64,000 nucleotides of DNA from Sulfurospirillum diekertiae. Lineage in GTDB: Bacteria > Campylobacterota > Campylobacteria > Campylobacterales > Sulfurospirillaceae. This document shows, in pieces, positions 8,140-17,399 of the stretch. The stretch is from the NCBI RefSeq assembly GCF_002309535.1, contig NZ_CP023275.1:1116001-1180000 (forward strand), given 5' to 3'. The notes below the pieces were generated by a model. The model ran no database searches. It had not been told where the DNA came from and saw nothing but the letters and a program-made list of their open reading frames with translations. The position numbers were made by a program, and so were the translations under genes. Each line of letters starts with the position of its first letter. The stretch's first letter is position 1.

Positions 8140-8510
8140 TGCCAAAGCTGTCGGGTGCTTTTTGTGCCTTCAATGACCGCTACCGCGATAGCAAAGCCGT
8201 TATCGTGCGTGATGGAAAGTGCAAGATCGGTAATAGCATACGCTTCGATTAAATGACGTGAAAGTGTAAAGTAGGGTGCATTTTTTGCATCTTTGTAGAG
8301 TTTGATATCCATAAATCCACATTGCGCGCTAATGCCAATTCCCAGCGCTTTCGAAACCGCCTCTTTCGCCGCGTAAAATCCAGCCGCAGTCGCATCACTT
8401 TTAGCTAAAGCAATCTCGTCAGGAGCTAAAAATTTAGCAAGCGCCTTGTCTCCAAAGCGCTCTTTGAGTTTGGTAATACGTTCAATCTCAACAAGATCTA
8501 TGCCGATCAT
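8136..8510 (-). CDS. acpS: Holo-[acyl-carrier-protein] synthase
   Basis: A 124-residue 4'-phosphopantetheinyl transferase that activates acyl carrier protein. The two metal-binding motifs are intact: GIDLVEIERI at the N-terminus and AAKEAVSKALG near residue 46. It converges on thiS so tightly that the two stop codons overlap (CTTAG). Its ATG overlaps the fliL stop by four bases, so it is probably translated from the fliL transcript. Confidence 0.93.
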   Translation of the reverse strand: MIGIDLVEIERITKLKERFGDKALAKFLAPDEIALAKSDATAAGFYAAKEAVSKALGIGISAQCGFMDIKLYKDAKNAPYFTLSRHLIEAYAITDLALSITHDNGFAIAVAVIEGTKSTRQLWH

Positions 8511-9043
8511 TGAACCACGAAGTCAGTAAAGTAGATATTTTTGACTTGTCCATCGGAAAGATTTTCATTGATTTTATCAAGGACTTCTTCTTTGAGTTTA
8601 TCTTTACCCTTCAAAGTGCTGATCTCTTCAAAGGTTTTTGAAGAAAAGGTACGGATGATAATATCTCTGATCAATGATTTTTTATGATCCATCTCCGGTT
8701 GAAGCTTAACATCGCTGAGCTCTAAATCAACAGCAACTTTTAAAAAGCGGTTACCACTTTCACTGAGCAAGTTCACAACGAACTGCGCCATCGGGTACAT
8801 AGGGCCAATGGTGAGATGATCGGTTGATTTTTTACTGCTGCTTTTTTTCTTTTCTACTTTGGTGTCTTGCTGTGTCGTTGTTGCGGTTGCTTCTTCATGA
8901 CTACTACCAAGCATTAAAAATGCAGTCGCCCCACCGCCAACAAGAAGCACTACCAATAATGCAATGACAATGATGAGAACCATATTGCTCTTTGGTTTTT
9001 TTTCAACGGTTACATCGCCATCTTCCGGTTTTTTGCCAGCCAT
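8507..9043 (-). CDS. fliL: Flagellar basal body-associated protein FliL
   Basis: A 178-residue single-pass membrane protein with a cytoplasmic N-terminus, a strong hydrophobic span at about residues 21-46, a lysine/serine-rich linker and a periplasmic domain containing TIGPMYPMAQFVVNL and the FliL pattern of paired acidic helices. FliL surrounds the flagellar stator and supports torque. The neighbours are acpS downstream and radA upstream, the order I recall from Campylobacter. A TTTACATGTAAA palindrome lies 13 bp before the start codon. Confidence 0.88.
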   Translation of the reverse strand: MAGKKPEDGDVTVEKKPKSNMVLIIVIALLVVLLVGGGATAFLMLGSSHEEATATTTQQDTKVEKKKSSSKKSTDHLTIGPMYPMAQFVVNLLSESGNRFLKVAVDLELSDVKLQPEMDHKKSLIRDIIIRTFSSKTFEEISTLKGKDKLKEEVLDKINENLSDGQVKNIYFTDFVVQ

Positions 9044-9106
9044 TCTTCAATCCTTTTTACATGTAAAACACTATTTTTCTCTATATCGTTTGATTATGGA
9101 AAAAAT

Positions 9107-10462
9107 TTACATCCATTCAATCAATTTTGAGACTTCATCAATATTATAACACTTGATGCCTTCGATTGTTTCCATAGGAAGCGAAGGAACAACTGCTTTT
9201 TCAAACTGTTGCGACTTCGCCTCTTTCAGCCTTAAATCGAGGTTGAAAATGTCGCGCACATCGCCAATCAAAGAGACTTCACCGATAAAAATCGTGTCTT
9301 TGCTGATAGGTCGGTTACGATACGAGCTAATGATGGCCGCAATAATCGCAAGATCCGCCGAGGTTTCGCTGATTTTGATACCACCAGCGATGTTGATGTA
9401 GACATCGTATTGGTTAAACGGCAAGTCAAGTTTGCGCTCCAAAAGCGCTAAAAGCATCGTAAGTCGGTTGAGTTCATACCCTGTCGCACTGCGTTTTGGG
9501 TTGGGATAACCGCTATCGCTAACTAACGCTTGCACTTCCAAAACAATCGGACGGCTACCTTCCATCAAAACGGTGATGGCCGATCCCGCTTGGGCTTTGC
9601 CACGGGTAAAAAACTTTTTGGAGATGTCTTTGGCACTCACGAGTCCTGCTTTTGTCATCTCAAAAATGCCCACTTCGCTGGTCGTACCAAAACGATTTTT
9701 AAAGCCACGAAGCAAACGAAGCTCACGCGACGAATCGCCTTCAAAGTAAAGCACGGTATCGACCATGTGTTCAAGGACACGAGGCCCAGCAATCGAGCCT
9801 TCTTTCGTAATGTGACCGATGATAAAAATAGCGATATTCTTATCTTTTCCATAACGCATCAGTTCAAACGTGATCTCACGAACTTGAGAGACACTTCCAG
9901 GGGCTGAGGCTACTTTCTCACTGTAAATGGTTTGAATGGAGTCGATGATCAGCACTTCAAAAGCGTGTGTCTCAAGCTCTTTAAAAATCGTATCGAGTCT
10001 GATTTCGGAGAGAAGGTAGAGATTGGGGTAATTGCTATCCACACGATTGGCACGAAGTTTGATTTGACTTGAAGACTCTTCGCCACTGACATAGAGAACT
10101 TTTTTTCCCTCTTTGGCAAGATTTCCTGCAATTTTGAGAAGTAGGGTTGATTTACCAACACCGGGGCTTCCACCGATCAGTGTGAGACTTCCTTGAACGA
10201 TGCCTCCACCAAGGACCAAATCCAGTTCACGGTCACCCGAACTGTACCGTTCAATCTGCTCAAAACTGACTTCGGTGATGGGAATAGCGTTGCTTTGCGT
10301 GTTGGTTGTAGGTCGTGAATTAATCTCTTTAAGAACTTCGATTTGCTTGTCACTCAGCTCAATATACTGATCCCATGCTCCACAATTTGGGCATTTACCA
10401 AGCCACTTGGCACTTTGGTGACCACACGCTTGGCACTCAAAAAGAATCTGTTTCTTAGCCAT
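9107..10462 (-). CDS. radA: DNA repair protein RadA
   Basis: A 451-residue RecA-like ATPase that helps branch migration in recombination. Domains in order are a four-cysteine zinc finger ([20 protein letters not shown]), Walker [11 protein letters not shown] near residue 93, the RadA-specific FKNRFG motif near residue 256, and a C-terminal Lon-protease-like domain. Length is standard. It overlaps the upstream ftsY by eight bases and belongs to the minus-strand run tlpA-like, ftsY, radA. Confidence 0.94.
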   Translation of the reverse strand: MAKKQILFECQACGHQSAKWLGKCPNCGAWDQYIELSDKQIEVLKEINSRPTTNTQSNAIPITEVSFEQIERYSSGDRELDLVLGGGIVQGSLTLIGGSPGVGKSTLLLKIAGNLAKEGKKVLYVSGEESSSQIKLRANRVDSNYPNLYLLSEIRLDTIFKELETHAFEVLIIDSIQTIYSEKVASAPGSVSQVREITFELMRYGKDKNIAIFIIGHITKEGSIAGPRVLEHMVDTVLYFEGDSSRELRLLRGFKNRFGTTSEVGIFEMTKAGLVSAKDISKKFFTRGKAQAGSAITVLMEGSRPIVLEVQALVSDSGYPNPKRSATGYELNRLTMLLALLERKLDLPFNQYDVYINIAGGIKISETSADLAIIAAIISSYRNRPISKDTIFIGEVSLIGDVRDIFNLDLRLKEAKSQQFEKAVVPSLPMETIEGIKCYNIDEVSKLIEWM

Positions 10463-11342
10463 TAGTATTCGTAAAAATAGAGTCTAAAATCGTATCGATA
10501 TAATCATCGGCATTAAAAGGAATCAGATCGTCTTTGCCTTCACCCACGCCTACGTAAATGATAGGAAGTTCTAACGCTTTTGCAATACCAAAGAGTGAGC
10601 CACCTTTTGCCGTACCATCAAGCTTTGTGATGATGATAGCATCGATGTTAATCATCTCATGAAAGGCTTTAGCTTGGTTAATAGCAGAAGTCCCTTGCGT
10701 GCCATCTAAAATGAGAATTTTGCGGTGAGGTGCTCCTGTAAGGGCTTTATCGCAGATACGCACAATTTTTTTCAGTTCATTGGCAAGATTGACTTGGTTG
10801 TGTAAACGACCCGCCGTGTCAATGATGACATGATCAATCTTTTTAGCAATGGCTGAACTGATGGTATCGTACGCGACAGCTGAAGGGTCGTGTCCTTGTT
10901 GCGTGTAGATGATGCCCACATCAATTTTATCCGCCCAGCTTTTCAGTTGTTCTATGGCGGCGGCTCTAAAGGTATCGGCCGCGCCTAAAAGCACACTTTG
11001 GTTCTCTTTTTTATAGTTGTGCGCTAATTTGGCAATCGTTGTGGTTTTTCCTGCACCATTGACACCGATGACCAGCTCAACAAAAGGGTTTTGCTCGTTT
11101 ACATGTAAAGGTGAAGTGTTGTATTTGAAGTAGGCTTTTAAGACGCGTTTGACATCTTCGCGTGCCACATTTTGAGATGGCGGAAGATAGTAAATGATCT
11201 CTTCAACGAGTTCGTAAGGAATGTCCGATTCAATTAAAATTTCCTCCAAAAGCGTCTTATCAATTTTTTCAACTTTTTCGGGAAGAATCTCTTTGATGGC
11301 GCCGAGTGTTTTATCGAGCCCTTTTTTAATAAAACTAAACAT
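10455..11342 (-). CDS. ftsY: Signal recognition particle receptor FtsY
   Basis: A 295-residue NG-domain GTPase that receives SRP-ribosome complexes at the inner membrane. G-motifs are clear: [16 protein letters not shown] (about 92-107), the [14 protein letters not shown] insertion-box region, [12 protein letters not shown] and [10 protein letters not shown]. The long acidic A domain of E. coli FtsY is absent, as expected in this phylum. A palindrome at 11098-11109 encodes Leu-His-Val-Asn within the N domain. It shares one base with the start of its upstream neighbour and overlaps radA. Confidence 0.95.
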   Translation of the reverse strand: MFSFIKKGLDKTLGAIKEILPEKVEKIDKTLLEEILIESDIPYELVEEIIYYLPPSQNVAREDVKRVLKAYFKYNTSPLHVNEQNPFVELVIGVNGAGKTTTIAKLAHNYKKENQSVLLGAADTFRAAAIEQLKSWADKIDVGIIYTQQGHDPSAVAYDTISSAIAKKIDHVIIDTAGRLHNQVNLANELKKIVRICDKALTGAPHRKILILDGTQGTSAINQAKAFHEMINIDAIIITKLDGTAKGGSLFGIAKALELPIIYVGVGEGKDDLIPFNADDYIDTILDSIFTNTNG

Positions 11343-11890
11343 TAGAGGACTTTTTTGATGTCAGCATCGATCATCTCTTCGGGAATTGCCCCTACGTAAT
11401 GGGTAGAGTATTTACCATTTTTGTCATACAAAAACATCAAAGGAATATTTTTAACACCGCCTGCACTTTGTGCAAACTTAAAATTTTCAATACTGTTGGT
11501 GATAATATAGTTAATGTTGTTGTATTTCATAAAATTACTAATTTCTTCATTCGATTTGTTCTCCTCTAAGAGAACACTGATAATGACGAAGTTTTCTTTA
11601 TATTTTTCTTGAAGATTGATCAAATGAGGAATTTCAGCTTTACACGGCGGACACCATGTCGTGAAGAAGTTGACTAAAACAACCTTGTCTTCATAACCTT
11701 CAAAGCTAAATCCTTTTTCAATGGGAGTGACAACAATTTGCTTGCCAGTAATATCTTGAAGTACAATTTTTTCATTTTTAACCTCTTCTTGTACTTTTTC
11801 AGACTTCTCTTCCGTTTTTTTCTTATCCGAAGAACAGCCATTAAAAAAGAGCATTGAGGACGCGATAAACAGAGCAAACCAAAACTTCAT
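11342..11890 (-). CDS. TlpA-like thioredoxin-fold lipoprotein
   Basis: A 182-residue lipoprotein: signal sequence with lipobox ending FFNGC (lipidated Cys near residue 19), a Lys/Glu-rich linker, then a thioredoxin fold with the redox centre [14 protein letters not shown]. Proteins of the TlpA/ResA group reduce disulfides in the periplasm, often for cytochrome c maturation. The cis-proline loop ([13 protein letters not shown]) is visible. It heads the minus-strand operon into ftsY and radA and diverges from the folate cyclo-ligase gene. Confidence 0.88.
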   Translation of the reverse strand: MKFWFALFIASSMLFFNGCSSDKKKTEEKSEKVQEEVKNEKIVLQDITGKQIVVTPIEKGFSFEGYEDKVVLVNFFTTWCPPCKAEIPHLINLQEKYKENFVIISVLLEENKSNEEISNFMKYNNINYIITNSIENFKFAQSAGGVKNIPLMFLYDKNGKYSTHYVGAIPEEMIDADIKKVL

Positions 11891-11954
11891 TCATATCCTT
11901 TTTTTATATTATAAAGGATATTATTGTAGTCAAACAAGCCTTAAAGTGACAACA

Positions 11955-12611
11955 ATGCAAAAAATTAAGTTTGAAACAAAATCAGAATTTCGCACCTATG
12001 CACGAGCGAAACTCTGCTCTATCCGCACTAGTTACAAGCGTGATAAAATAGTGGAAAAAAATATTTTGAGCCTCTTAAAGCACCTTAAAATTCGCTCTGT
12101 TTTACTCTATGCTCCACTGCCCATTGAGGCCAATATAAACGGTGTTATCGCTACATGTAGACGAAGAAAATATAAGGTCTATGTTCCGTTTATGGAAGGC
12201 GTCAGTTTCAAGATGGTAAAATGGAGACTGCCTTTGAGTACAAAAAAATTTAACATCAAAGAGCCTAAAAATTCGTTTGCTGTTAAACCAAAAATTGATT
12301 TTGCGATAGTGCCCGTCATAGGGGTTGATGGGGCATTCAAAAGAATTGGTTTTGGAAAAGGGATGTATGATCGATTTTTCGAGTCTCTTGTGCCAAAACC
12401 TCCAATAGCATTTGTTCAAAAGGAGTTTTGTATGACGCAAAGCCTTGTATCAGAAGAACATGATATTGCAGCAGATATTTATTTAACCCCTTATAAAACT
12501 ATTATCAAAAGAGGGACAAATGGTTCTAGAGTCACTAGCGGTCGGTGGAGCTGCACTAAGCGGCGTTGCAGGATTTTTCATCGCAAAAAAGATGGAAGCT
12601 GCAAATTATGA
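11955..12611 (+). CDS. 5-formyltetrahydrofolate cyclo-ligase family protein, long overlap with rny
   Basis: About 218 residues from ATG 11955 (a GTG at 11946 is an alternative). The family pattern is recognisable: an N-terminal basic helix, VLLYAPLPIEANI, and the nucleotide-binding segment RIGFGKGMYDRFF near residue 137. These enzymes convert 5-formyl-THF to 5,10-methenyl-THF. The normal family end would fall around LTPYKTIIKRG; here the frame reads on for about 31 arginine- and cysteine-rich residues through the first 92 bp of rny in another frame. Either the stop has been lost, or the extension is real but non-functional. Confidence 0.8.
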   Translation: MQKIKFETKSEFRTYARAKLCSIRTSYKRDKIVEKNILSLLKHLKIRSVLLYAPLPIEANINGVIATCRRRKYKVYVPFMEGVSFKMVKWRLPLSTKKFNIKEPKNSFAVKPKIDFAIVPVIGVDGAFKRIGFGKGMYDRFFESLVPKPPIAFVQKEFCMTQSLVSEEHDIAADIYLTPYKTIIKRGTNGSRVTSGRWSCTKRRCRIFHRKKDGSCKL

Positions 12612-14073
12612 GATACACGTTGCCCAAGCAAGGACTAAAGCGAAAGCCATTGAACACGAAGCGGAGTTAATCCTCAGCAGTAGTAACATCAAGGTCAAGG
12701 AAGCCGAATTAGAGGCTAAACGCAAATACGAAGACCGTACGATCACGCTTAAAAAAGAGCACTCTGACAAGATGCTCGATCTTGAGAAAAAAGAGCGTAG
12801 TTATAAAGAAGAATTCAAAAAAATCACGAAAGAACGTGAAGATTTACAACAGTTACAATCCACGGCAACCTCTTTATTTGAAGAAGGAAATCAGCTTAAA
12901 GAAGAGTATAACTCTAAAGTAAATGAAGCATTATTGGTTCTTGAGCGTTCATCGGGTTTGACTCAAAGTGAAGCGAAAGAGATTGTTTTAGCCAAAGTTG
13001 AAGAGCAGTCACGCGCTGAGATCGCGCATACTGTAAGACGCCTTGAAGAAGAGGCCAAACAAGACATTAAACGTCGTGTGAACTATATTTTAGCGCAAGC
13101 AACGACCCGTTTCGCAGGTGAATTTGCGGCGGAACGTTTGATCAATGTTGTGAATATCAAAGATGATGAACTCAAAGGGCGCATCATTGGTAAAGAGGGT
13201 CGTAATATCAAAACCCTTGAGATGCTTTTGGGTGTTGATATTATTATTGATGATACGCCTAATGCGATTATCTTAAGTAGCTTTAACCTTTACCGTCGTG
13301 CTATTGCGACGAAAGTCATTGAGCTTTTGGTACAAGATGGCAGAATTCAGCCTGCGCGTATTGAAGGTATTTATGAGAAAGTCAAAGATGAGTTTGACCA
13401 AGGGTTGATGGAAGAGGGTGAAAATATTATTATTGATCTTGGTCTTTCAAAAATGCATCCAGAGCTGATCAAATTGATCGGTCGTCTTAAATTTAGAGCG
13501 AGTTATGGTCAAAATGCACTCGGTCACTCCCTTGAAGTGGCACACCTTGCGGGTATTATCGCCGCTGAAACAGGTGGCGATGTGTTGTTGGCACGAAGAG
13601 CTGGTATCTTACACGATATCGGTAAAGCCTTGACACATGAAACAGCGGGTAGCCACGTTGATTTGGGTGCTGAGATTTGTCGTCGTTATAAAGAGCATGA
13701 TGTCGTTATTAACGCTATTTTTGCACACCATGGACATGAAGAGCCTACTTCCGTTGAATCAGCGGCTGTGTGTGCTGCCGATACACTCTCTGCAGCCCGT
13801 CCAGGTGCAAGACGTGAGGTTCTTGAGAGCTTCTTAAAACGTGTTCAAGATATTGAAGATATTGCTAAAAGTAAACCGGGCATTAAACAAGTGTATGCGA
13901 TTAATGCGGGTCGTGAAATTCGTGTTATTGCCAATGCTAAACTGATTAATGATGATGAAGCTGTATTGCTTGCAAAAGAGATTGCGCAAGAGATTGAGAG
14001 CAAAGTTCAATATCCTGGTGAGATTAAAGTTAACGTCATTCGAGAAATTCGCGCTATTGATTTCGCGCGCTAA
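12520..14073 (+). CDS. rny: Ribonuclease Y
   Basis: A 517-residue membrane-anchored endoribonuclease that initiates mRNA decay. Domains in order are a short N-terminal membrane helix (about 5-22), a long charged coiled coil to about residue 200, a KH RNA-binding domain with GRIIGKEGRNIKTLE, and an HD domain with HSLEVAHLAG and HDIGKA. A GAGGG site four bases before the ATG fixes the start within the cyclo-ligase frame. Length is standard. A pair of inverted palindromes follows the stop. Confidence 0.95.
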   Translation: MVLESLAVGGAALSGVAGFFIAKKMEAANYEIHVAQARTKAKAIEHEAELILSSSNIKVKEAELEAKRKYEDRTITLKKEHSDKMLDLEKKERSYKEEFKKITKEREDLQQLQSTATSLFEEGNQLKEEYNSKVNEALLVLERSSGLTQSEAKEIVLAKVEEQSRAEIAHTVRRLEEEAKQDIKRRVNYILAQATTRFAGEFAAERLINVVNIKDDELKGRIIGKEGRNIKTLEMLLGVDIIIDDTPNAIILSSFNLYRRAIATKVIELLVQDGRIQPARIEGIYEKVKDEFDQGLMEEGENIIIDLGLSKMHPELIKLIGRLKFRASYGQNALGHSLEVAHLAGIIAAETGGDVLLARRAGILHDIGKALTHETAGSHVDLGAEICRRYKEHDVVINAIFAHHGHEEPTSVESAAVCAADTLSAARPGARREVLESFLKRVQDIEDIAKSKPGIKQVYAINAGREIRVIANAKLINDDEAVLLAKEIAQEIESKVQYPGEIKVNVIREIRAIDFAR

Positions 14074-14078
14074 AAGCT

Positions 14079-14110
14079 TTTACATGTAAAGGTCTTGCCT
14101 TTACATGTAA
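14079..14110. terminator. Hairpin from two inverted TTTACATGTAAA palindromes after rny
   Basis: Six bases after the rny stop, TTACATGTAAAGG (14080-14092) and CCTTTACATGTAA (14098-14110) form a perfect 13 bp inverted repeat with a five-base loop. Each arm contains one copy of the genome-wide palindrome. There is no U-run after it, so intrinsic termination would be weak; mRNA 3'-end protection is an alternative. The following ABC transporter starts about 20 bp later. Confidence 0.55.
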
Positions 14111-14130
14111 TCCTGATGTATGGAACGTTA

Positions 14131-15936
14131 ATGCAGACACTTTACACCTTCAAAACCCTTTTTCATGAACTTAAACACTATAAAAAAGAGCTCATTTTTG
14201 CCAATATCATTGCTTTTTTAGCGGTTGTTGTCAATACTCCCGTACCTCTTTTGATGCCAATGATAATTGATGAAGTTCTTCTTGGAAAAAAAGGGTTTGT
14301 AACACAGAGTATTGATACTCTTTTGGGGCATGTTAATCCTGCTTATGTTTACATCGTTTCTGTGTTGTTTTGTGTTGTGCTACTTCGTTTTTTCTTCTTT
14401 TTACTGAATTATTGGCAGACTAAAATTTTCACCATTATCTCCAAAAATATTGCATTTAAAATACGTGAAGTAGTTTTGAGACATTTAAGCCATGTGGCAA
14501 TGAATCAATTTGAATTTTTTGGCTCAGGCAAAGCTGCCTCTTTGTTGGTGACCGATATTGAAACTATTGATAATTTTTTAGGGTCATTTGTTAGCCGATT
14601 AATTATTTCAGTGTTGACTATTTTGGGGGTGGGGGCTGTACTATTAATGATCCATTGGCAATTGGGACTTTTTATTTTAGTGCTCAATCCTGTGGTCATT
14701 CTTTTTACAACCAAACTTGCTAAAAAAGTGGCTAAGCTCAAAAAAGAGCAGAACCAAGCATTTGAGCTTTTCCAAGACACCCTTTCAGAAACACTCGACA
14801 TGTTTGTGCAAATTCGCGCTACGAACAAAGAAAAACTCTTTTTTGGTCAAGTGGAAGAGCAAGCTAAGAACATTAAAGAGCGTTCCATTGTTTTTGGATA
14901 TAAAAGCGATGGTGCCAATCGTCTTTCGTTTCTCATCTTTCTTTCAGGCTTTGAGCTCTTTCGTGCAGCGAGTATTTTTGTTGTTGCCTATTCTGACCTT
15001 AGTATCGGTGCAATGCTTTCCATCTTTGGTTATCTTTGGGTGATGATGGCGCCTATACAGGATATTTTAAATATCCAATATTCGTATCATAATGCACGTA
15101 AAGCATTGGATCGCATCAATGAAATTTTAGCGCTTAAAACGGAAGAACACGGTTTACATGTAAAGAATCCTTTTACGAAAAATAGTACCAATGCCATTGA
15201 CGTGAAGCATCTGAGTTTTGGCTACGATGGCGGTAAAAAAATTCTTGAGGACATTAACCTTTCTATCGCCAAAGGCTCAAAAATTGCTATAATAGGGGCA
15301 AGTGGGAGTGGTAAAACGACACTGGCGCATTTACTGGTGGGGCTTTATCCTTTGGACGAGGGTGATATTTTATTTGATGGTATTTCGGTGAAAGAGATCG
15401 GGCTTGATGTGGTCCGTGAGCATCTTTTTTTAGTCTTACAAAATCCACAACTTTTCAATGCTTCTATGGCTCAAAATTTGATGATTGATGAGAAAATAGA
15501 TCCTGCATTGGTGCGTGATGCACTTCAAATAGCCCAACTTGATCATTTTGTTGAAGAGCTTAGGGATGGTTTACAAACGCAAATTGGCAAACATGGCATT
15601 AAGCTCTCAGGTGGTCAACGACAACGCTTATCGATTGCGCGCATGGTCTTGCAAAACCCCAATGTGGTCATTTTGGATGAATCAACTTCGGCACTCGATG
15701 TTCATACGGAGGCTAAGTTATTTAATGCTTTGGAAAATTACCTTGCCGGTAAAACGACCATTATCATTGCGCATAGGCTGAGCACCATCAAAAAGGCTGA
15801 TTTTATTTATGTTATGGATAAAGGAAAAATTGTCGAGTCGGGAACGCAAGAAGAACTGATGCGACAAGAGGGTGCTTTTTTTGACTATGTGACACAAAAT
15901 AGAAGGAGTAAACAGGATGAAAAAACTATGGTTTAG
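14131..15936 (+). CDS. ABC exporter, fused membrane and ATPase domains
   Basis: About 601 residues starting at ATG 14131, which has a GGA six bases upstream; the longer TTG-initiated frame from 14095 would read through the palindrome hairpin and is unlikely. Six membrane spans occupy roughly residues 20-310; the ATPase domain follows with Walker A IGASGSGKTTLAHLL, signature LSGGQRQRLSIARM, Walker B VVILDEST and the H-loop IIIAHRLST. This is an MsbA/HlyB-type half-transporter that exports lipids, peptides or drugs; the substrate is not evident. Its end overlaps the SYLF gene by 20 bases. Confidence 0.88.
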   Translation: MQTLYTFKTLFHELKHYKKELIFANIIAFLAVVVNTPVPLLMPMIIDEVLLGKKGFVTQSIDTLLGHVNPAYVYIVSVLFCVVLLRFFFFLLNYWQTKIFTIISKNIAFKIREVVLRHLSHVAMNQFEFFGSGKAASLLVTDIETIDNFLGSFVSRLIISVLTILGVGAVLLMIHWQLGLFILVLNPVVILFTTKLAKKVAKLKKEQNQAFELFQDTLSETLDMFVQIRATNKEKLFFGQVEEQAKNIKERSIVFGYKSDGANRLSFLIFLSGFELFRAASIFVVAYSDLSIGAMLSIFGYLWVMMAPIQDILNIQYSYHNARKALDRINEILALKTEEHGLHVKNPFTKNSTNAIDVKHLSFGYDGGKKILEDINLSIAKGSKIAIIGASGSGKTTLAHLLVGLYPLDEGDILFDGISVKEIGLDVVREHLFLVLQNPQLFNASMAQNLMIDEKIDPALVRDALQIAQLDHFVEELRDGLQTQIGKHGIKLSGGQRQRLSIARMVLQNPNVVILDESTSALDVHTEAKLFNALENYLAGKTTIIIAHRLSTIKKADFIYVMDKGKIVESGTQEELMRQEGAFFDYVTQNRRSKQDEKTMV

Positions 15937-16585
15937 TTTAATAGTGGGACTAGTGATTTCCACAACACTGTATGGTTCAGCAGAGGAAAAATTACTGGAT
16001 TCGTCCAATGCACTTAAAAACATGATGCGTGATTCTAAGATTAGAATTCCTCAAAAAGTTTTGGATAAGGCTCAAGCGATTGCCATTTTTCCAGGTACAA
16101 TAGAAATTAGTATCTTCCTTGGCGGAAAAACAGGCAATGGTGTTATGGTTGTCCGTCGAAGCGACGGCTCATGGAGCTATCCATTTTTTGTGAAACTTGG
16201 TGGAGCGGGACTTGGTTTTCAACTGGGTGTTGAGAAAAAAGATATCTTGATGATCTTTGAAAGTACCGATAGTGTTCAAAAGTTGATGAACAATAAAATC
16301 ACACTGGGTGTTGATGCTTCTGTTGCTGCAGGTCCTGCGGGAGATAGTGCAGGAAGAGGAAGTGAACCAGACTTTAAATCAGAGGTCTATTCTTATACCA
16401 AAACACAAGGTGCTTTTGTGGGTGTTTCGTTCGATGGCTCGGTTATGAATCATGACTACGATGAAAACATTGAGTTGTATGGCAATAACATAACGCCGGC
16501 TCAAATTATTGAGTCTGATGGATTGCTTTCATCGTATGCGATTGAGGATTTTCTCAAAGCAGTACGAAAGCTTACGAGCTATTAA
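15917..16585 (+). CDS. SYLF-domain lipid-binding exported protein
   Basis: A 222-residue protein with a signal peptide (MKKLWFSLIVGLVISTTLYGSA) and a SYLF (DUF500/Ysc84) domain covering most of the remainder: IPQKVLDKAQAIAIFPG, GGKTGNGVMVVRR, GSWSYPFFVKLGGAGLGFQLG and the C-terminal VSFDGSVM. SYLF domains bind phosphoinositides in eukaryotes; bacterial members are periplasmic with unclear function. An AGGAG site precedes the ATG within the end of the ABC gene, so the two are probably translated together. Confidence 0.85.
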   Translation: MKKLWFSLIVGLVISTTLYGSAEEKLLDSSNALKNMMRDSKIRIPQKVLDKAQAIAIFPGTIEISIFLGGKTGNGVMVVRRSDGSWSYPFFVKLGGAGLGFQLGVEKKDILMIFESTDSVQKLMNNKITLGVDASVAAGPAGDSAGRGSEPDFKSEVYSYTKTQGAFVGVSFDGSVMNHDYDENIELYGNNITPAQIIESDGLLSSYAIEDFLKAVRKLTSY

Positions 16586-16593
16586 GGATTTGA

Positions 16594-17157
16594 GTGGAAG
16601 ATATTCTTAGCTCTCTTACAACCTATGGATACATTATCCTTTTTTTATATTCTTTTGGAGGAGGTATGCTTGCGATTATTGCCGCAGGTGTACTTTCATA
16701 TGCTGGAAAGATGGATCTTACAACTTCAATCGTCGTAGCAGCATTTGCAAACGTTATAGGCAGTTCTTTTTTGTTTTATATGGGACGTTATAATAAAAAA
16801 GCACTGATGCCGTACATTAAAGATCACCGAAGAAAATTGGCGCTGAGTCATATTTTGATGAAAAAATATGGTGATAAGATCATCTTTATTCAAAAATTCA
16901 TCTATGGGCTGAAAACATTAGTTCCAATGACTATAGGGGTAACCAAATATCCACAAACTAAATTTCATATCATCAATACGATCTCTGCTATTCTTTGGGC
17001 AGTGATTTTAGGTATAGGAAGTTATAAAATTGGAGATATTTTGATGCGTATTGCCACCTATTTTTCGGAAAATACGTTACTTGCTCCACTGATATTACTC
17101 TCTATTATTGGAATAATTTGGTTTTACTTCCAATATGCCACTAAAAAGAAACATTAG
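16594..17157 (+). CDS. DedA family membrane protein
   Basis: A 187-residue DedA/SNARE-associated protein starting at GTG 16594 (AAGGA upstream). It has four to five hydrophobic spans, the GxxxxY region FGGGMLAIIAAGVLSY, the family F-x-x-R-F-like block QKFIYGLKTLVPMTIGV and a C-terminal span. DedA proteins are thought to be lipid scramblases or undecaprenyl-phosphate flippases needed for envelope integrity. Position after an ABC exporter and a SYLF protein suggests a small envelope-lipid operon, which is inference. A strong terminator follows. Confidence 0.82.
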   Translation: MEDILSSLTTYGYIILFLYSFGGGMLAIIAAGVLSYAGKMDLTTSIVVAAFANVIGSSFLFYMGRYNKKALMPYIKDHRRKLALSHILMKKYGDKIIFIQKFIYGLKTLVPMTIGVTKYPQTKFHIINTISAILWAVILGIGSYKIGDILMRIATYFSENTLLAPLILLSIIGIIWFYFQYATKKKH

Positions 17158-17171
17158 TTCTTTTTACTCTT

Positions 17172-17206
17172 AAAGAGACTTCATAAAGATGAAGTCTCTT
17201 TTTTAA
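17172..17206. terminator. Bidirectional intrinsic terminator
   Basis: AAAGAGACTTCA (17172-17183) and TGAAGTCTCTTT (17190-17201) form a perfect 12 bp stem with a six-base loop followed by TTT. It ends the ABC/SYLF/DedA transcript on the plus strand; on the minus strand the stem begins just past the stop of the 34-codon gene at 17203-17307 and also ends in a U-rich run. Confidence 0.85.
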
Positions 17207-17307
17207 AATATCTTATTGCTTAAAACAAGCATTTTTTGCTCAAAACGGTTCATAAATTCATTGTAAACTTTACGGGAGTGACTGATGGTACAGATTAAAC
17301 TTTTCAT
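17203..17307 (-). CDS. Small 34-residue protein divergent from the S24 regulator
   Basis: An ATG at 17307 on the minus strand is preceded by a strong GAGGAG site seven bases upstream and opens a 34-codon frame beginning MKSLICTISHSRKVYNEFMN and ending VLSNKIF, with the stop abutting the bidirectional terminator. The peptide is basic and partly amphipathic. Independent ribosome site, terminator and divergent promoter space argue that it is a real gene, not chance. I do not recognise it. Pairing with a CI/LexA-like repressor suggests it is a regulated partner such as an antirepressor or small effector; that is inference. Confidence 0.55.
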   Translation of the reverse strand: MKSLICTISHSRKVYNEFMNRFEQKMLVLSNKIF

Positions 17308-17328
17308 GGAAGGCTCCTCAGTTATTAA

Positions 17329-17385
17329 ATTTTCATTATTGTAATAAAATTTGAAAATATGTTATAATAATATTTCAAAATGAAA
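17329..17385. promoter_or_regulatory. Divergent promoter region with candidate repressor operators
   Basis: Between the small gene and the S24 regulator are an inverted repeat ATTTTCA (17329-17335) / TGAAAAT (17352-17358) and a tight palindrome TTTCA-AAA-TGAAA (17373-17385). A TATAAT -10 box for the regulator lies at 17363-17368. The shared TTTCA/TGAAA half-sites flanking and overlapping the promoter are what an autoregulated repressor would use. Confidence 0.5.
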
Positions 17386-17399
17386 TGTTGGAGGATAAA

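Noticed and set aside
9530-9907. 125-codon frame antisense to radA
   Set aside because: It lies entirely within radA on the other strand, has no ribosome site and no recognisable family.
12102-12440. 112-codon frame antisense to the folate cyclo-ligase gene
   Set aside because: No start signal and fully inside a recognised gene.
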